A stretch of DNA of 62,619 nt from Eubacteriales Family XIII. Incertae Sedis bacterium. Lineage in GTDB: Bacteria > Bacillota > Clostridia > Peptostreptococcales > Anaerovoracaceae. Of the stretch, positions 1-8,200 are shown in pieces. A program made the translations under genes and the position numbers. How positions within the stretch are numbered: position 1 is the stretch's first letter; the number at the start of each line of letters is the position of its first letter. Below the pieces are notes generated by a model that searched no databases, was not told the origin of the DNA, and saw only the letters and a list, made by a program, of their open reading frames with translations. The stretch covers positions 1 through 62,619 of the forward strand of contig JAISTX010000041.1 in the NCBI GenBank assembly GCA_031272365.1, read 5' to 3'.

Positions 1-432
1 AGAAAAAACTGCTTTCCGAACGTCAGAAAAAACTCCTTTCCGCAGCTCGGAAATTCTCCTTTCCGAGTTCCGGAAAAAACTCCTTTCCGAAGTCGAGAAA
101 AAAGTGCTTGACATTTGCACGCCGGCACGAAACGTGCTGTTTGCATTTCTTTGCGCAAGCCATTTCCGGTACTGGGGCTGCAATACCCACCAGGCAGCGA
201 TGCAGGCCAGCAATACCCAAAATTCCGCCGCGCTGTGATACGCCTGCATGAACAGCAAGCCCATGCATACAATCAACACAGATACGAGCAATACCCGCCG
301 GGTGAATCGCCTCCGCCACATAGGAAGCCCGAAAGAATAGCGATTCCATCGGCGGAAATCCTCCAGCGTCATATCGAATTGAAAACGAAAACCGTCGGCA
401 GTCGCGGTAGTTTCAAACTGATCAGCGCTCAT
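1..432 (-). CDS. YcxB-like small membrane protein, cut by the left edge
   Basis: The frame reads leftwards from ATG (432..430) behind a good Shine-Dalgarno (AGGAG about six bases upstream) and stays open for 144 codons to the window edge, so its stop is not visible. The soluble N-terminus (MSADQFETTATADGF...) is followed by an Arg-rich turn and two hydrophobic segments, about residues 47-63 and 70-84. This layout resembles the N-terminal half of YcxB-like membrane proteins, but that assignment is from memory of the family. It starts 22 bp after the stop of the trypsin-NACHT gene on the same strand, so co-transcription is likely and it may be the membrane partner of that protein. Oddity: from about residue 108 the reading frame runs through a tandem repeat where a YcxB C-terminal domain would be expected, so the gene may be truncated or altered. 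Confidence 0.55.
   Translation of the reverse strand, partial: MSADQFETTATADGFRFQFDMTLEDFRRWNRYSFGLPMWRRRFTRRVLLVSVLIVCMGLLFMQAYHSAAEFWVLLACIAAWWVLQPQYRKWLAQRNANSTFRAGVQMSSTFFSTSERSFFRNSERRISELRKGVFSDVRKAVFS
3..102. repeat. Imperfect 23-24 bp tandem repeat
   Basis: The heptamer CTTTCCG recurs at 12-18, 36-42, 59-65 and 83-89, each inside a unit of the form GAAAAAACTCCTTTCCG plus a variable six or seven bases. The spacing is 24, 23 and 24 bp, so the array is not a whole number of codons throughout. On the minus strand each unit reads CGGAAAGGAG followed by a T run, which looks like a repeated Shine-Dalgarno. The array lies within the open tail of the YcxB-like gene and may continue beyond the edge. 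Confidence 0.75.
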
Positions 433-454
433 CACACTCTCCTTTCCTCCCATC

Positions 455-3358
455 CTATGCGGTGAAATCGCGGGGGATGCCAATGCAGTCTTCAAAGCGG
501 TTTCTGGTTTGGGGATCAATCACGTCGTTTGCGTCATAGCATCCCGTCGTATCTGTTCTGGAGAAATCCACTTTGATGAACTCTGTCGATTTGATGCCCG
601 TAAATAAAAACCGATTCTCTATTAGTGAGCATTCCTTCATTATGGAATCCTGTATCAGAGATTCTTTCCAGCGCATCCCGTAGAGATCGCAATCATAGAA
701 CCCGACTTCTGACAACGCGCTTGCGGAAAAAGCACAGCTTGAAAATGTGCAGTTTCGGAAAACCACCCTTTCGATTGTCGCTTTGTAGAAAGCCATATCG
801 AAAAAACTGTTGTCCTCAATAACGCAATCATGCAGTTGCACGCAGTTCAATTCATGGATTGACGGGAGCACTTCCGCAAATCCATCCATGGTCATGATTT
901 CGGCCATATTCACCCCGGTTGCAACGACGATGGAAATCAGGTTTTGGACGGCTCTCCGGCCAATCAGATGAATGCACCGTGTAGCGGTATCACACAGGTC
1001 GATATCCCGAAGCGCTTCGTTGTCCACTATGAAACTGCATGTCTCCATCGAGAGATAGGCATGATCCAACAGCTGGTTCAAGAATTCAACCAAATCCTCC
1101 TCCGCAACGATCCCTCCACATTTCGCAAGCTCCTCGGCAATCCTGTCCGCCACGAAATATTCCATGAAGGATTTGTGGATGAACTGGAATTCCCCCGAGC
1201 GATCTGAGGTCAGGAAGGAGCAGCTCTCAATATCATGGATGAAGAACCTCACATCTTCCTCATTGCCCACATTCTTGAAATACGCCTTGATGGTGTCCGG
1301 GAACCTCTCATGCGGGATGGAGGTGGAATCCGAACTGTACAAGCTATATGCCAGCTCACGGCAGAAAAAGACTTTGTCCTCCCGCTTGATCAGGGTCTTG
1401 TTCTTATTGTCCTCACGCAGGATCCACTTGTCGGTGTAGGATTCATACAGCATGGAGGGATGGATCCTATCTCTTTTGCGGCTTCTGATATCTTTGATGA
1501 TATCCGGTAGCGTGCTTTGGATCATGTACAGCAGGAATGGGCGCTTGGACAGATCCGTCAGATCATGCGTTTGATGAATCAAGTCGACCATCTCGTCGAT
1601 CGTGATCCCCTCTGCCTTCAATTCCATTTCGTAAGATTTGAGGTATTCCAGCGTCTGCGCAGGCGTCAAATCCGCTATCATCGTTTCAAGAAAATCAAGG
1701 TGCGCCGCGTCCTCAGGTTCAAATGAGAGATGCGATTCCGCAAACAAGTCCTTGAATTCATGCATGTCCTGGAAAAAATTTGGCCTACAGGTCAAAATGA
1801 TCTTCGTATCCCCGATCGCATATTTTGCTATTTCCTTCAGCACCTCATACTTGACGTCAAAATCCACTTTTTTTGCGACTTCGTCATATCCGTCAAAGAT
1901 CAAGACCACGCGCAGATTCCGAAGCAACAGATTGAAAGACGCGATATTGAAATTGGCGATCCCCAAATCGTTCACGAAATAGTCCGTGATCAGCCCCTTG
2001 ATGTCCGCGGCTTTGTTATAGCCACGCAATCTGATCATGATTGGCAGCAGGCCGGATTTGCCCGCAAGATATTTTTGCAGCAGTTCATAGGCGAATGTAT
2101 AGCAAAACGAAGTCTTGCCGGAACCGTAATCGCCAAGAATCAGCAGTGCCTGGTCGGAGCCGGACAAGAATTCTTGAACATAGTCTTTTAGGGGTTCTCT
2201 TCTTAGATCGGCCTCGTTCTCATCTTTATAAAATAGTTCATCAAAGAATAGTTCATATAAGAAATTTTCAAAAATTTTATTCTTACCTTCTATACTGCTC
2301 ACAGCATCCACATCAATATAATGCCCAGACAACACTTCCGAATGAACATGCGACGACAGTTCCTCCAGATACGGATTCAGATCAAACACCATCTGCAGGA
2401 GGCTTTCTCTGGAGTGCACTTGGATGCCGTTGCCGCGCGCAAACCGTTTTGCCGCTTTGGAAAGAACCGCATTCGTGACAACCGTGATCGACCGGATTTC
2501 CCCGCGAAGAAATCCCACCCTGTCTCTGGCAATGACCAATTCATCTTCCGATACTTCATCGTGAAATTTCACGAGGACTACTATGCCTTCAAGGATCAGG
2601 GACGGGCCGTACTGCAATTTTGCCGTGAAATACTCCCCATGCTCTTTGACCTCATATTTTTGCGCCTTGTACAACGAGATGACTTCATCCTTGTACCATT
2701 GCGTATAGCAACCCTCGCACAGCTCTTCTTCTGGCGCAAAAGGGAAGTGCCCGCAGCGCCCTGTCGTTTTTCCGTAGCCCTTGCACAGTAGCGGCGTTTG
2801 CGTATAGCTGGAACATAGCGAAGTAATCGTGCTGGCAGGAATCGCGAAGGCAACATCTTGCAGTCGCCCATTCTCGTCTGCTTTGGCAATTTGGCAAATC
2901 AGGCCGGCAACGCGATTTTCATACAATAACGGCGCGCCGCTAAACCCTGTTGTCACACTATTTGCGTTGCCGATCTGCATCCGTTTCCCCCCACCCATCA
3001 GACAATCGAACGTCACGTTGGCTTGTATCGAGCTATTGGACTTGTTGGGAAACCCATATACCGTCAAATTGGCCGCTGACGCTTCAAGGTTGCACAATTC
3101 AAAAAAAGGCTCCCTGTTCCCTTTGGAATCTGTGGCCTGCAATACGGCAATATCTTCTTCCGCATCATCAAAACACCAGGTAGCACGCCTGACCTTGTCC
3201 TCAGCCTCACGGAAGAAGATGCAATCATCGGTGCGGCCGTATCCGGCATTTTTCAGCACATGGCTACAGGTAATGATATGCCCCTCCGGCGACGAGAAGA
3301 AACCCGTCCCGCAACTCGTCCTGTTCGAGTCCAGAATATTGACAATCCCCTCAACCAT
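455..3358 (-). CDS. Trypsin-like protease / NACHT NTPase / pentapeptide-repeat protein (NLR-type defence candidate)
   Basis: A 967-aa multidomain protein. Residues 1-185 are a trypsin-like serine protease with the triad visible: H33 in TCSHVL, D69 in EEDIAVL and S140 in TTGFSGAP. Four cysteines follow (192, 202, 214, 217; the last pair is CxxC), probably a zinc site. Residues about 222-330 resemble a degenerate restriction-endonuclase (Mrr-like) fold. A NACHT/STAND NTPase spans about 400-590, with Walker A GDYGSGKTS (409-417) and Walker B VVLIFDGYDE. From about 842 the tail has pentapeptide-like repeats (VFRNCTFSSCAF). I chose ATG 3358 because GGGGAG lies seven bases upstream; an in-frame ATG at 3385 lacks one. 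Bacterial NACHT proteins and protease-headed Avs proteins are known anti-phage sensors; that role is inferred here. Base composition is clearly AT-richer than the rest of the window, suggesting transfer. Confidence 0.85.
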   Translation of the reverse strand: MVEGIVNILDSNRTSCGTGFFSSPEGHIITCSHVLKNAGYGRTDDCIFFREAEDKVRRATWCFDDAEEDIAVLQATDSKGNREPFFELCNLEASAANLTVYGFPNKSNSSIQANVTFDCLMGGGKRMQIGNANSVTTGFSGAPLLYENRVAGLICQIAKADENGRLQDVAFAIPASTITSLCSSYTQTPLLCKGYGKTTGRCGHFPFAPEEELCEGCYTQWYKDEVISLYKAQKYEVKEHGEYFTAKLQYGPSLILEGIVVLVKFHDEVSEDELVIARDRVGFLRGEIRSITVVTNAVLSKAAKRFARGNGIQVHSRESLLQMVFDLNPYLEELSSHVHSEVLSGHYIDVDAVSSIEGKNKIFENFLYELFFDELFYKDENEADLRREPLKDYVQEFLSGSDQALLILGDYGSGKTSFCYTFAYELLQKYLAGKSGLLPIMIRLRGYNKAADIKGLITDYFVNDLGIANFNIASFNLLLRNLRVVLIFDGYDEVAKKVDFDVKYEVLKEIAKYAIGDTKIILTCRPNFFQDMHEFKDLFAESHLSFEPEDAAHLDFLETMIADLTPAQTLEYLKSYEMELKAEGITIDEMVDLIHQTHDLTDLSKRPFLLYMIQSTLPDIIKDIRSRKRDRIHPSMLYESYTDKWILREDNKNKTLIKREDKVFFCRELAYSLYSSDSTSIPHERFPDTIKAYFKNVGNEEDVRFFIHDIESCSFLTSDRSGEFQFIHKSFMEYFVADRIAEELAKCGGIVAEEDLVEFLNQLLDHAYLSMETCSFIVDNEALRDIDLCDTATRCIHLIGRRAVQNLISIVVATGVNMAEIMTMDGFAEVLPSIHELNCVQLHDCVIEDNSFFDMAFYKATIERVVFRNCTFSSCAFSASALSEVGFYDCDLYGMRWKESLIQDSIMKECSLIENRFLFTGIKSTEFIKVDFSRTDTTGCYDANDVIDPQTRNRFEDCIGIPRDFTA

Positions 3359-3408
3359 AGCGCAACTCCCCATCACCAACAACAATAAACAGTGGAAATA
3401 TTATATAT

Positions 3409-3441
3409 CAAAAACCCGCCTGTAGGCCAGGCGGGTTTTCT
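3409..3441 (-). terminator. Intrinsic terminator of the corrinoid protein gene
   Basis: AAAACCCGCCTG and CAGGCGGGTTTT form a 12-bp stem around a five-base loop. On the minus strand it is followed by a T run, 28 bp after the corrinoid-protein stop. The A-rich flank also makes it usable in the other direction. A -10-like TATAAT lies just beyond it on the minus strand and may serve the trypsin-NACHT gene. Confidence 0.85.
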
Positions 3442-3468
3442 TTGTGGTTGAATCATGTACCTGCGGTC

Positions 3469-4101
3469 TTACTGCACGAAGCTCTTGGCGATTTCCGCCG
3501 CGCCGGAGGCGTCTTCGCTGTAGGCGTCGGCCCCGACTTCCTTTGCGAACGCTTCGGTGACAGGCGCGCCGCCGACCATGACCTTGACCTGGTCGCGGAT
3601 GCCCGCTTCGTTCAGCGCCTTGATCGCGTCGCCCTGCGCCGACATCGTCGTCGTCAGCAGCGCCGACAGCGCCAGCACGTCCGGCTTGTGCTCCTTCACG
3701 GCCTCGACGACCTTGTCCGGCGCGACGTCCGTGCCGAGGTCGACCACCTCGAAGCCCGCGCCCTCGAGCATGAGCTTGACGAGGTTCTTGCCGATGTCAT
3801 GCAGGTCGCCCGCGACCGTCGCGATGACCACGCGGCCGATCGCCTTGATGTCGCCGTCCACGAGGCGCGCCTTCAGCACGTCCGTGCCCTTGTTCAGCGC
3901 GCGCGCCGCGATCAGCACCTCGGGCACGAAGACCTCGTTGTTCTTGAAGCGGACGCCGAGCTCGCCCATCCCTTTCAGGAGGCCGTCGTCCAAAATCTGC
4001 TGCGGCGGGGTCCCCTCGTCCAGCGCCTGCGCGACGAGATCCGCGACTTCCTGCGCCTTGCCTTTTTGAACCAGATCTGCGATGTCGGAAAGTACACTCA
4101 T
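3469..4101 (-). CDS. Corrinoid (B12-binding) protein of a methyltransferase system
   Basis: A 210-aa protein with the two-domain layout of MtbC/MtmC/MetH-type corrinoid carriers: a helical cap (about 1-85), then a Rossmann B12 domain with DLHDIGKN. H101 is the expected lower cobalt ligand, and MVGGAPV lies near the C-terminus. Such proteins carry a methyl group between a substrate-specific methyltransferase and a second transferase in the cytosol. The start at 4101 is preferred over an in-frame upstream ATG because the family begins at this point (MSVLSDIADLV); an ATG two codons upstream (4107) is also possible. No methyltransferase or activase gene lies in the window, so the partner is encoded elsewhere. 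The divergent neighbour is a PocR-domain AraC regulator, a common pairing for corrinoid-dependent methyl transfer. Confidence 0.9.
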   Translation of the reverse strand: MSVLSDIADLVQKGKAQEVADLVAQALDEGTPPQQILDDGLLKGMGELGVRFKNNEVFVPEVLIAARALNKGTDVLKARLVDGDIKAIGRVVIATVAGDLHDIGKNLVKLMLEGAGFEVVDLGTDVAPDKVVEAVKEHKPDVLALSALLTTTMSAQGDAIKALNEAGIRDQVKVMVGGAPVTEAFAKEVGADAYSEDASGAAEIAKSFVQ

Positions 4102-4226
4102 TTTCATCCATCCTTTCTTCACTAAGCAAACAAGCCAATGATAGCGAACAACCATAGTTTAAGCGCATAGCCAGAGATTTGCTTGCTGAAATCAGACCAA
4201 TAATGGTATTTTCTTGCGGACAACAC

Positions 4227-4241
4227 TTGCGCATTACGCAA
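4227..4241. promoter_or_regulatory. Palindromic operator candidate between corrinoid gene and AraC regulator
   Basis: TTGCG-CATTA-CGCAA is a perfect 5-5-5 inverted repeat in the 179-bp divergent intergenic region, 40 bp upstream of the AraC-type gene and just upstream of a -10-like TATTGT. It is a plausible binding site for the adjacent regulator; no second copy was seen. Confidence 0.4.
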
Positions 4242-4280
4242 AAAATTGCTATTGTATGCATGGGTACGAAGGGAGTTCCA

Positions 4281-5234
4281 ATGAAGACGGCGGAGTTTTA
4301 CAACCTCGAGCATTTCTCCACCCTGTCCGGCTGCGGCGTGCAGGTGATCCGGGCGGACGGTTCGCGCGTGTTCTGCACGCCCGCGTTCGAGCGGTGCCTT
4401 TCCACCCTCAGCTACATCGACGGCCTCCTGGGCGGCGAGCTGGAGCCCCAGACGAACGCCTCCATGATCTCCGGCGCGCTGCAGTCGTACCGGTTCGGCG
4501 GGCGGTTTTTCTTCTACTCGCCGATCGGCCTCTTCCACTTCGCCTCCCCCATCATCCAGGACGAGCGCCACGTGCTCACCGCGATCGGCGGCCCGATCCT
4601 CATGATCCCGGTGGAGGACTACATCCAGCTCGACCTCGAGTCGAAGCTGCCGGTGGGGTGCGACCGCGGCGAGCTGCGCGAGCGCCTCGGCGCGATCCCC
4701 ATCTTCCCGCCGGACGTCGCCAACACCCTCTCTGAGCAGCTGCTCGTGAACGCGCGGCACCTCTCCGACGCCGAGTACCTGAGGATCGGCGAGGACGTGC
4801 GCAACAAGCGCTACAGCGAGTACATCCTCGCCTACTTCTCCGACGCGCCGTCGTACGAGTCGATCCTGAAATTTGCCGAGGAGCACCGGCACAGCAAAGC
4901 GGCGCGCAAGCATGAAAAGATCGTCGCCGCCGTGACCGCGTTCATCGAAGAAAATTATTCCGAAAAGATCACCTTGGAGATGCTCTCCGACATCGTTTTC
5001 GTCAGCCCCTCCTACCTGTCGCGCCTGCTGAAGGCGGCGACCGGCCACGGCTTCCGCTGGCTCGTGAACATGTCACGCATCGCGGAAGCCGTGCGGCTGC
5101 TGGAGCACACGGAGCTCAGCCTCATGGACATCGCCTACCGCATCGGTTTCGAGGACCACAGCTATTTCACGAAGGTCTTCAAGCGGCATATGGGGATGAA
5201 CCCGCACGAATACCGCAACCAAAACAAGTCATAG
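4281..5234 (+). CDS. AraC-family regulator with N-terminal PocR sensor domain
   Basis: A 317-aa transcription factor. Residues 1-170 match a PocR-type ligand-sensing domain (GCGVQVIRADGS... then conserved Cys residues). The last 100 residues are a double helix-turn-helix AraC DNA-binding domain (ITLEMLSDIVFVSPSYLSRL; DIAYRIGFEDHSYFTKVFKR; HEYR end). ATG 4281 has AGGGAG five bases upstream; an ORF extension back to 4179 has no such signal. PocR domains are often found on regulators of cobalamin-dependent or C1-type pathways, so control of the divergent corrinoid gene is the natural inference. It converges with the giant surface-protein gene, leaving only 15 bp. Confidence 0.9.
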   Translation: MKTAEFYNLEHFSTLSGCGVQVIRADGSRVFCTPAFERCLSTLSYIDGLLGGELEPQTNASMISGALQSYRFGGRFFFYSPIGLFHFASPIIQDERHVLTAIGGPILMIPVEDYIQLDLESKLPVGCDRGELRERLGAIPIFPPDVANTLSEQLLVNARHLSDAEYLRIGEDVRNKRYSEYILAYFSDAPSYESILKFAEEHRHSKAARKHEKIVAAVTAFIEENYSEKITLEMLSDIVFVSPSYLSRLLKAATGHGFRWLVNMSRIAEAVRLLEHTELSLMDIAYRIGFEDHSYFTKVFKRHMGMNPHEYRNQNKS

Positions 5235-5249
5235 CCATGCGCGGCGCCT

Positions 5250-8200
5250 TCACACAATAATATATTCCTGCGCCGTGCCGGCCTCGGCTTCCTCCTCCTC
5301 TTCCTCTTCCTTCTCCTTGCGCGTCTTGTGGACGATGAACAAGGCGATGTGGACGACAAAGAAGATTGCGACGATCGGCGTCCAGTGGTTGATCCAGACT
5401 TCGTGGATCAGCGGCCAGTCGAGCAGCAGCCAGACGACGATCACGAGCAGGCCCGTGATGGCGGCGAGCACCGTCCAGAAGGTCGTCTTCTGGCGTTTCT
5501 TCCGGCGCTCCTCGTCCTCCTCCGCGTCTGTTTCCGCTTTCGCGGTCGCGGCGGCGGCAGCCTGGTCCTCTTCCTCCTCGTCCTTTTTCTTTTTCCTGCG
5601 CACCATGAAGACGATCAGCAGGATGCCGATGACCAGCGCGATGATGGACATGATCGCCGACAGCAGGCTCCACGCGTCGCGCACGTCGAGGTTGCCGAGC
5701 GGGATGTCGCCGTTGATCAGATCTGTGATCGGGTTGCCCGACTGCCCCTCGTAGATCTCCGGGTCGTCCGGCGCGTCCGGGACGGCGGCCGGCTCGATCT
5801 CAGGCTCCGGCGGCGTGGGCGTGGGCGTCGGGTCCGGCGTGGGATCCGGCGTCACGAACTGCGGGATGATCGGCGCCGTGACCGGCGGGATGACCGTCGG
5901 AGTGGTCGGCGTCTGAGGCGGCGTGTACGGCGGCGGGTCGTCGTCGTCCTCGTCGTCCTCTATGATTTCCCACTGCGCGTAGAGCACGATGTCGCTCGCG
6001 ATCGCAAACGCGTTCGCCTGGTTCTCCGAGTAGGAGGTGCCCGTGCCGTCCGCCTTCGTGTTCCAGCCGAGGAAGGTGTAGCCGTCCCGCTGGATCGAGC
6101 CGCGGTCCTTCACGCTGACCTGGTCGTACCGGTAGTACGGGTTCAGCGCGTCCACCTGCGACCCCGTGCCGCCGTTCGGGTGGTAGTACACGCGGTGCAG
6201 GTTCGTCTCGTTCGTGACCGTCACGTCGTAGTGGATGTTGCCGTACTGGTCCGCCGGCTGGCTCGTCACCGCGTACACCGGCGCCTTGTAGCCGGAGATC
6301 GGGTTCGTCTCTGCCACCGTGAACTTCACCCCGTTGGCGACGAGCGTGGTCTGCGACTCGGTGTACGTGCCGCTGGAGGCCGCGAGGCTGCCGAACGAGA
6401 GCGTCTTGAGCACGGCGGCGCCCAGCTGGTTTTTGATCTGGACCTTGAACGGGTTGCTTGCGATGGTGCCGTCCGCCACGTGGCGGAATTTGCCCGAGGC
6501 GTCCTTGAGCACCTTCGTCACCGTGATGCTGTCGTACGGCACTTGCGTCCGCACGCCGAGGTTGACCGGCTCGGAGATGACCTTCGCCGCGCCGACCTTG
6601 CCGCTGAAGCCGAAGGAGTCGTAACCGACCTTGTACGGGATGTCGTAGCCGTCCGCGAGCCGCGCCGTCATCTGCACCACCAGCGCCCAGCCCATCGGCA
6701 CCGTGAAGGTCTTGCCGTCCTTCAGCGAGACGCGGACGGCCGTCACCGCCTCGGGGTCCGTCACGCCCGAGGCGCTGATCCAGGGCGCAGCCGCCGCGCT
6801 GCCGCCTTCGAAGTCGTAGCCGTCCGGCGGTGATGTGGTGTACAGGCTGCTCGCTGCCGTAGGCGTGAACGCCAGGTTCGGCGCGCCGCCCTCGAGGAAT
6901 TCAATCTTGAAATCGTCCGGGTCGAAGCCCACGGTCGTCGGGCTGGGTGCGGTCCCGCCGCCGATCCAGACGAGCGAGACGCTGACGTCGCCGAGGCCGT
7001 CCGCGAGCACCACGGCCGCCTCCGTGCCGCGCGTCGTCGCGGACGTGACGCGGGTGTCCCCGATTTGCGGGAGGCGGTTGATGACGACCGGGTCCGTCAC
7101 GCCGGTCGACGAGCTGACGACATTGATGTACATCTTGTACGTGAAGGTGTGGTCGCGCTCGTCCGCCGTGTCCCCGAGCGTCAGGATGCGGTTCGACTCC
7201 GTCGTCTTCCTGATGTTCGACGGATCCGGGTCCTCTTCCACCGTCATGTTTGCGTTGATGCCGAGGTCGCCGTACACGGCGATGCCCGTATCTGTCCGCA
7301 CGAGCCGCGAGGCGGACGCGCCCGCGCCGTTCGCGAGGCCGCCGTTGCCGCCGCTGAGGTCGATGTTGTCGATCGAATACGTGTAGGAGGACTTCGCCGT
7401 CGAAGCGGAGACGATGTCCTCGTAGAAATACTGGTCCGTCGTCTGCTGCGGGACGTAGTACGCCTGCGGGTGGTATTCCGTGTAGACGCCGGACTCGGTG
7501 GACACGCGGACGATGAAGGGCTCCGCGGCAAGCGTCGCGGAGTTTTGCCCCGCGGTGAACGTCCTGTCCACTTCCCAGACCAGGCGCGTGATGTTGCCGG
7601 GGAGGTTGTAGACTGTCGGCACGCCGCTGTTTGCAAGCCAGCTCGGGATGACCTCCACGTCCGTGGTGCTATCCAACCGGAAACCCTCGAAATCCATGCT
7701 GGGGGGCAGATCCAGCACGATGTGGCTGCCCTCCGTGATGGTCGTCGGCACGAAGCCGGACGACACCGTGGAGTTGCCGAACCGCACGTCGAGCGCCAGA
7801 TTGTCGCCCGGCGTCACCTCCGTCGTGCCCGGGTCATAGTTGGACAGCGTCTCATGCCCGCCGACAATGGTGATGACCTTCGGCACGATCCCGACGAACG
7901 GCGCGGTCGAGCCGTCCGCAAGCGAGACCTTCACCGAGTTTTCATAACGGTTTTGCGTGCTGTTCAGCCCGTCCCAGTCCGCCGTCGTGTTGCCGTCCGC
8001 CGAATGCGTCCCGTTCGACCCTGCCGGCGACTTGATCGTGATCTCCGCGCCGTCGACGAGCGGGTAGAACGCCGCGCGGTTGTAGTCGTCGTAAGCATGC
8101 CGCCCCGACCCGCGCAGGTCGCTCAGCGCCTGCGCCTTGTCCACCGTCGTGCTGTACGTCAGGATGAGCTTCCCGGGCTTGACGACGCTCGGGTCGTCCG

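Noticed and set aside
3..102. CRISPR array
   Set aside because: Units are 23-24 bp end to end with no unique spacers and no cas genes nearby.
105..140. TTGACA at 109-114 as a rightward promoter
   Set aside because: It lies in the coding frame of the YcxB-like gene, has no fitting -10, and the only rightward frame after it (115-465) is antisense to that gene.
5250..5700. LPXTG sortase anchor on the first giant protein
   Set aside because: No LPXTG-like motif; three separate hydrophobic helices with charged linkers are seen instead.
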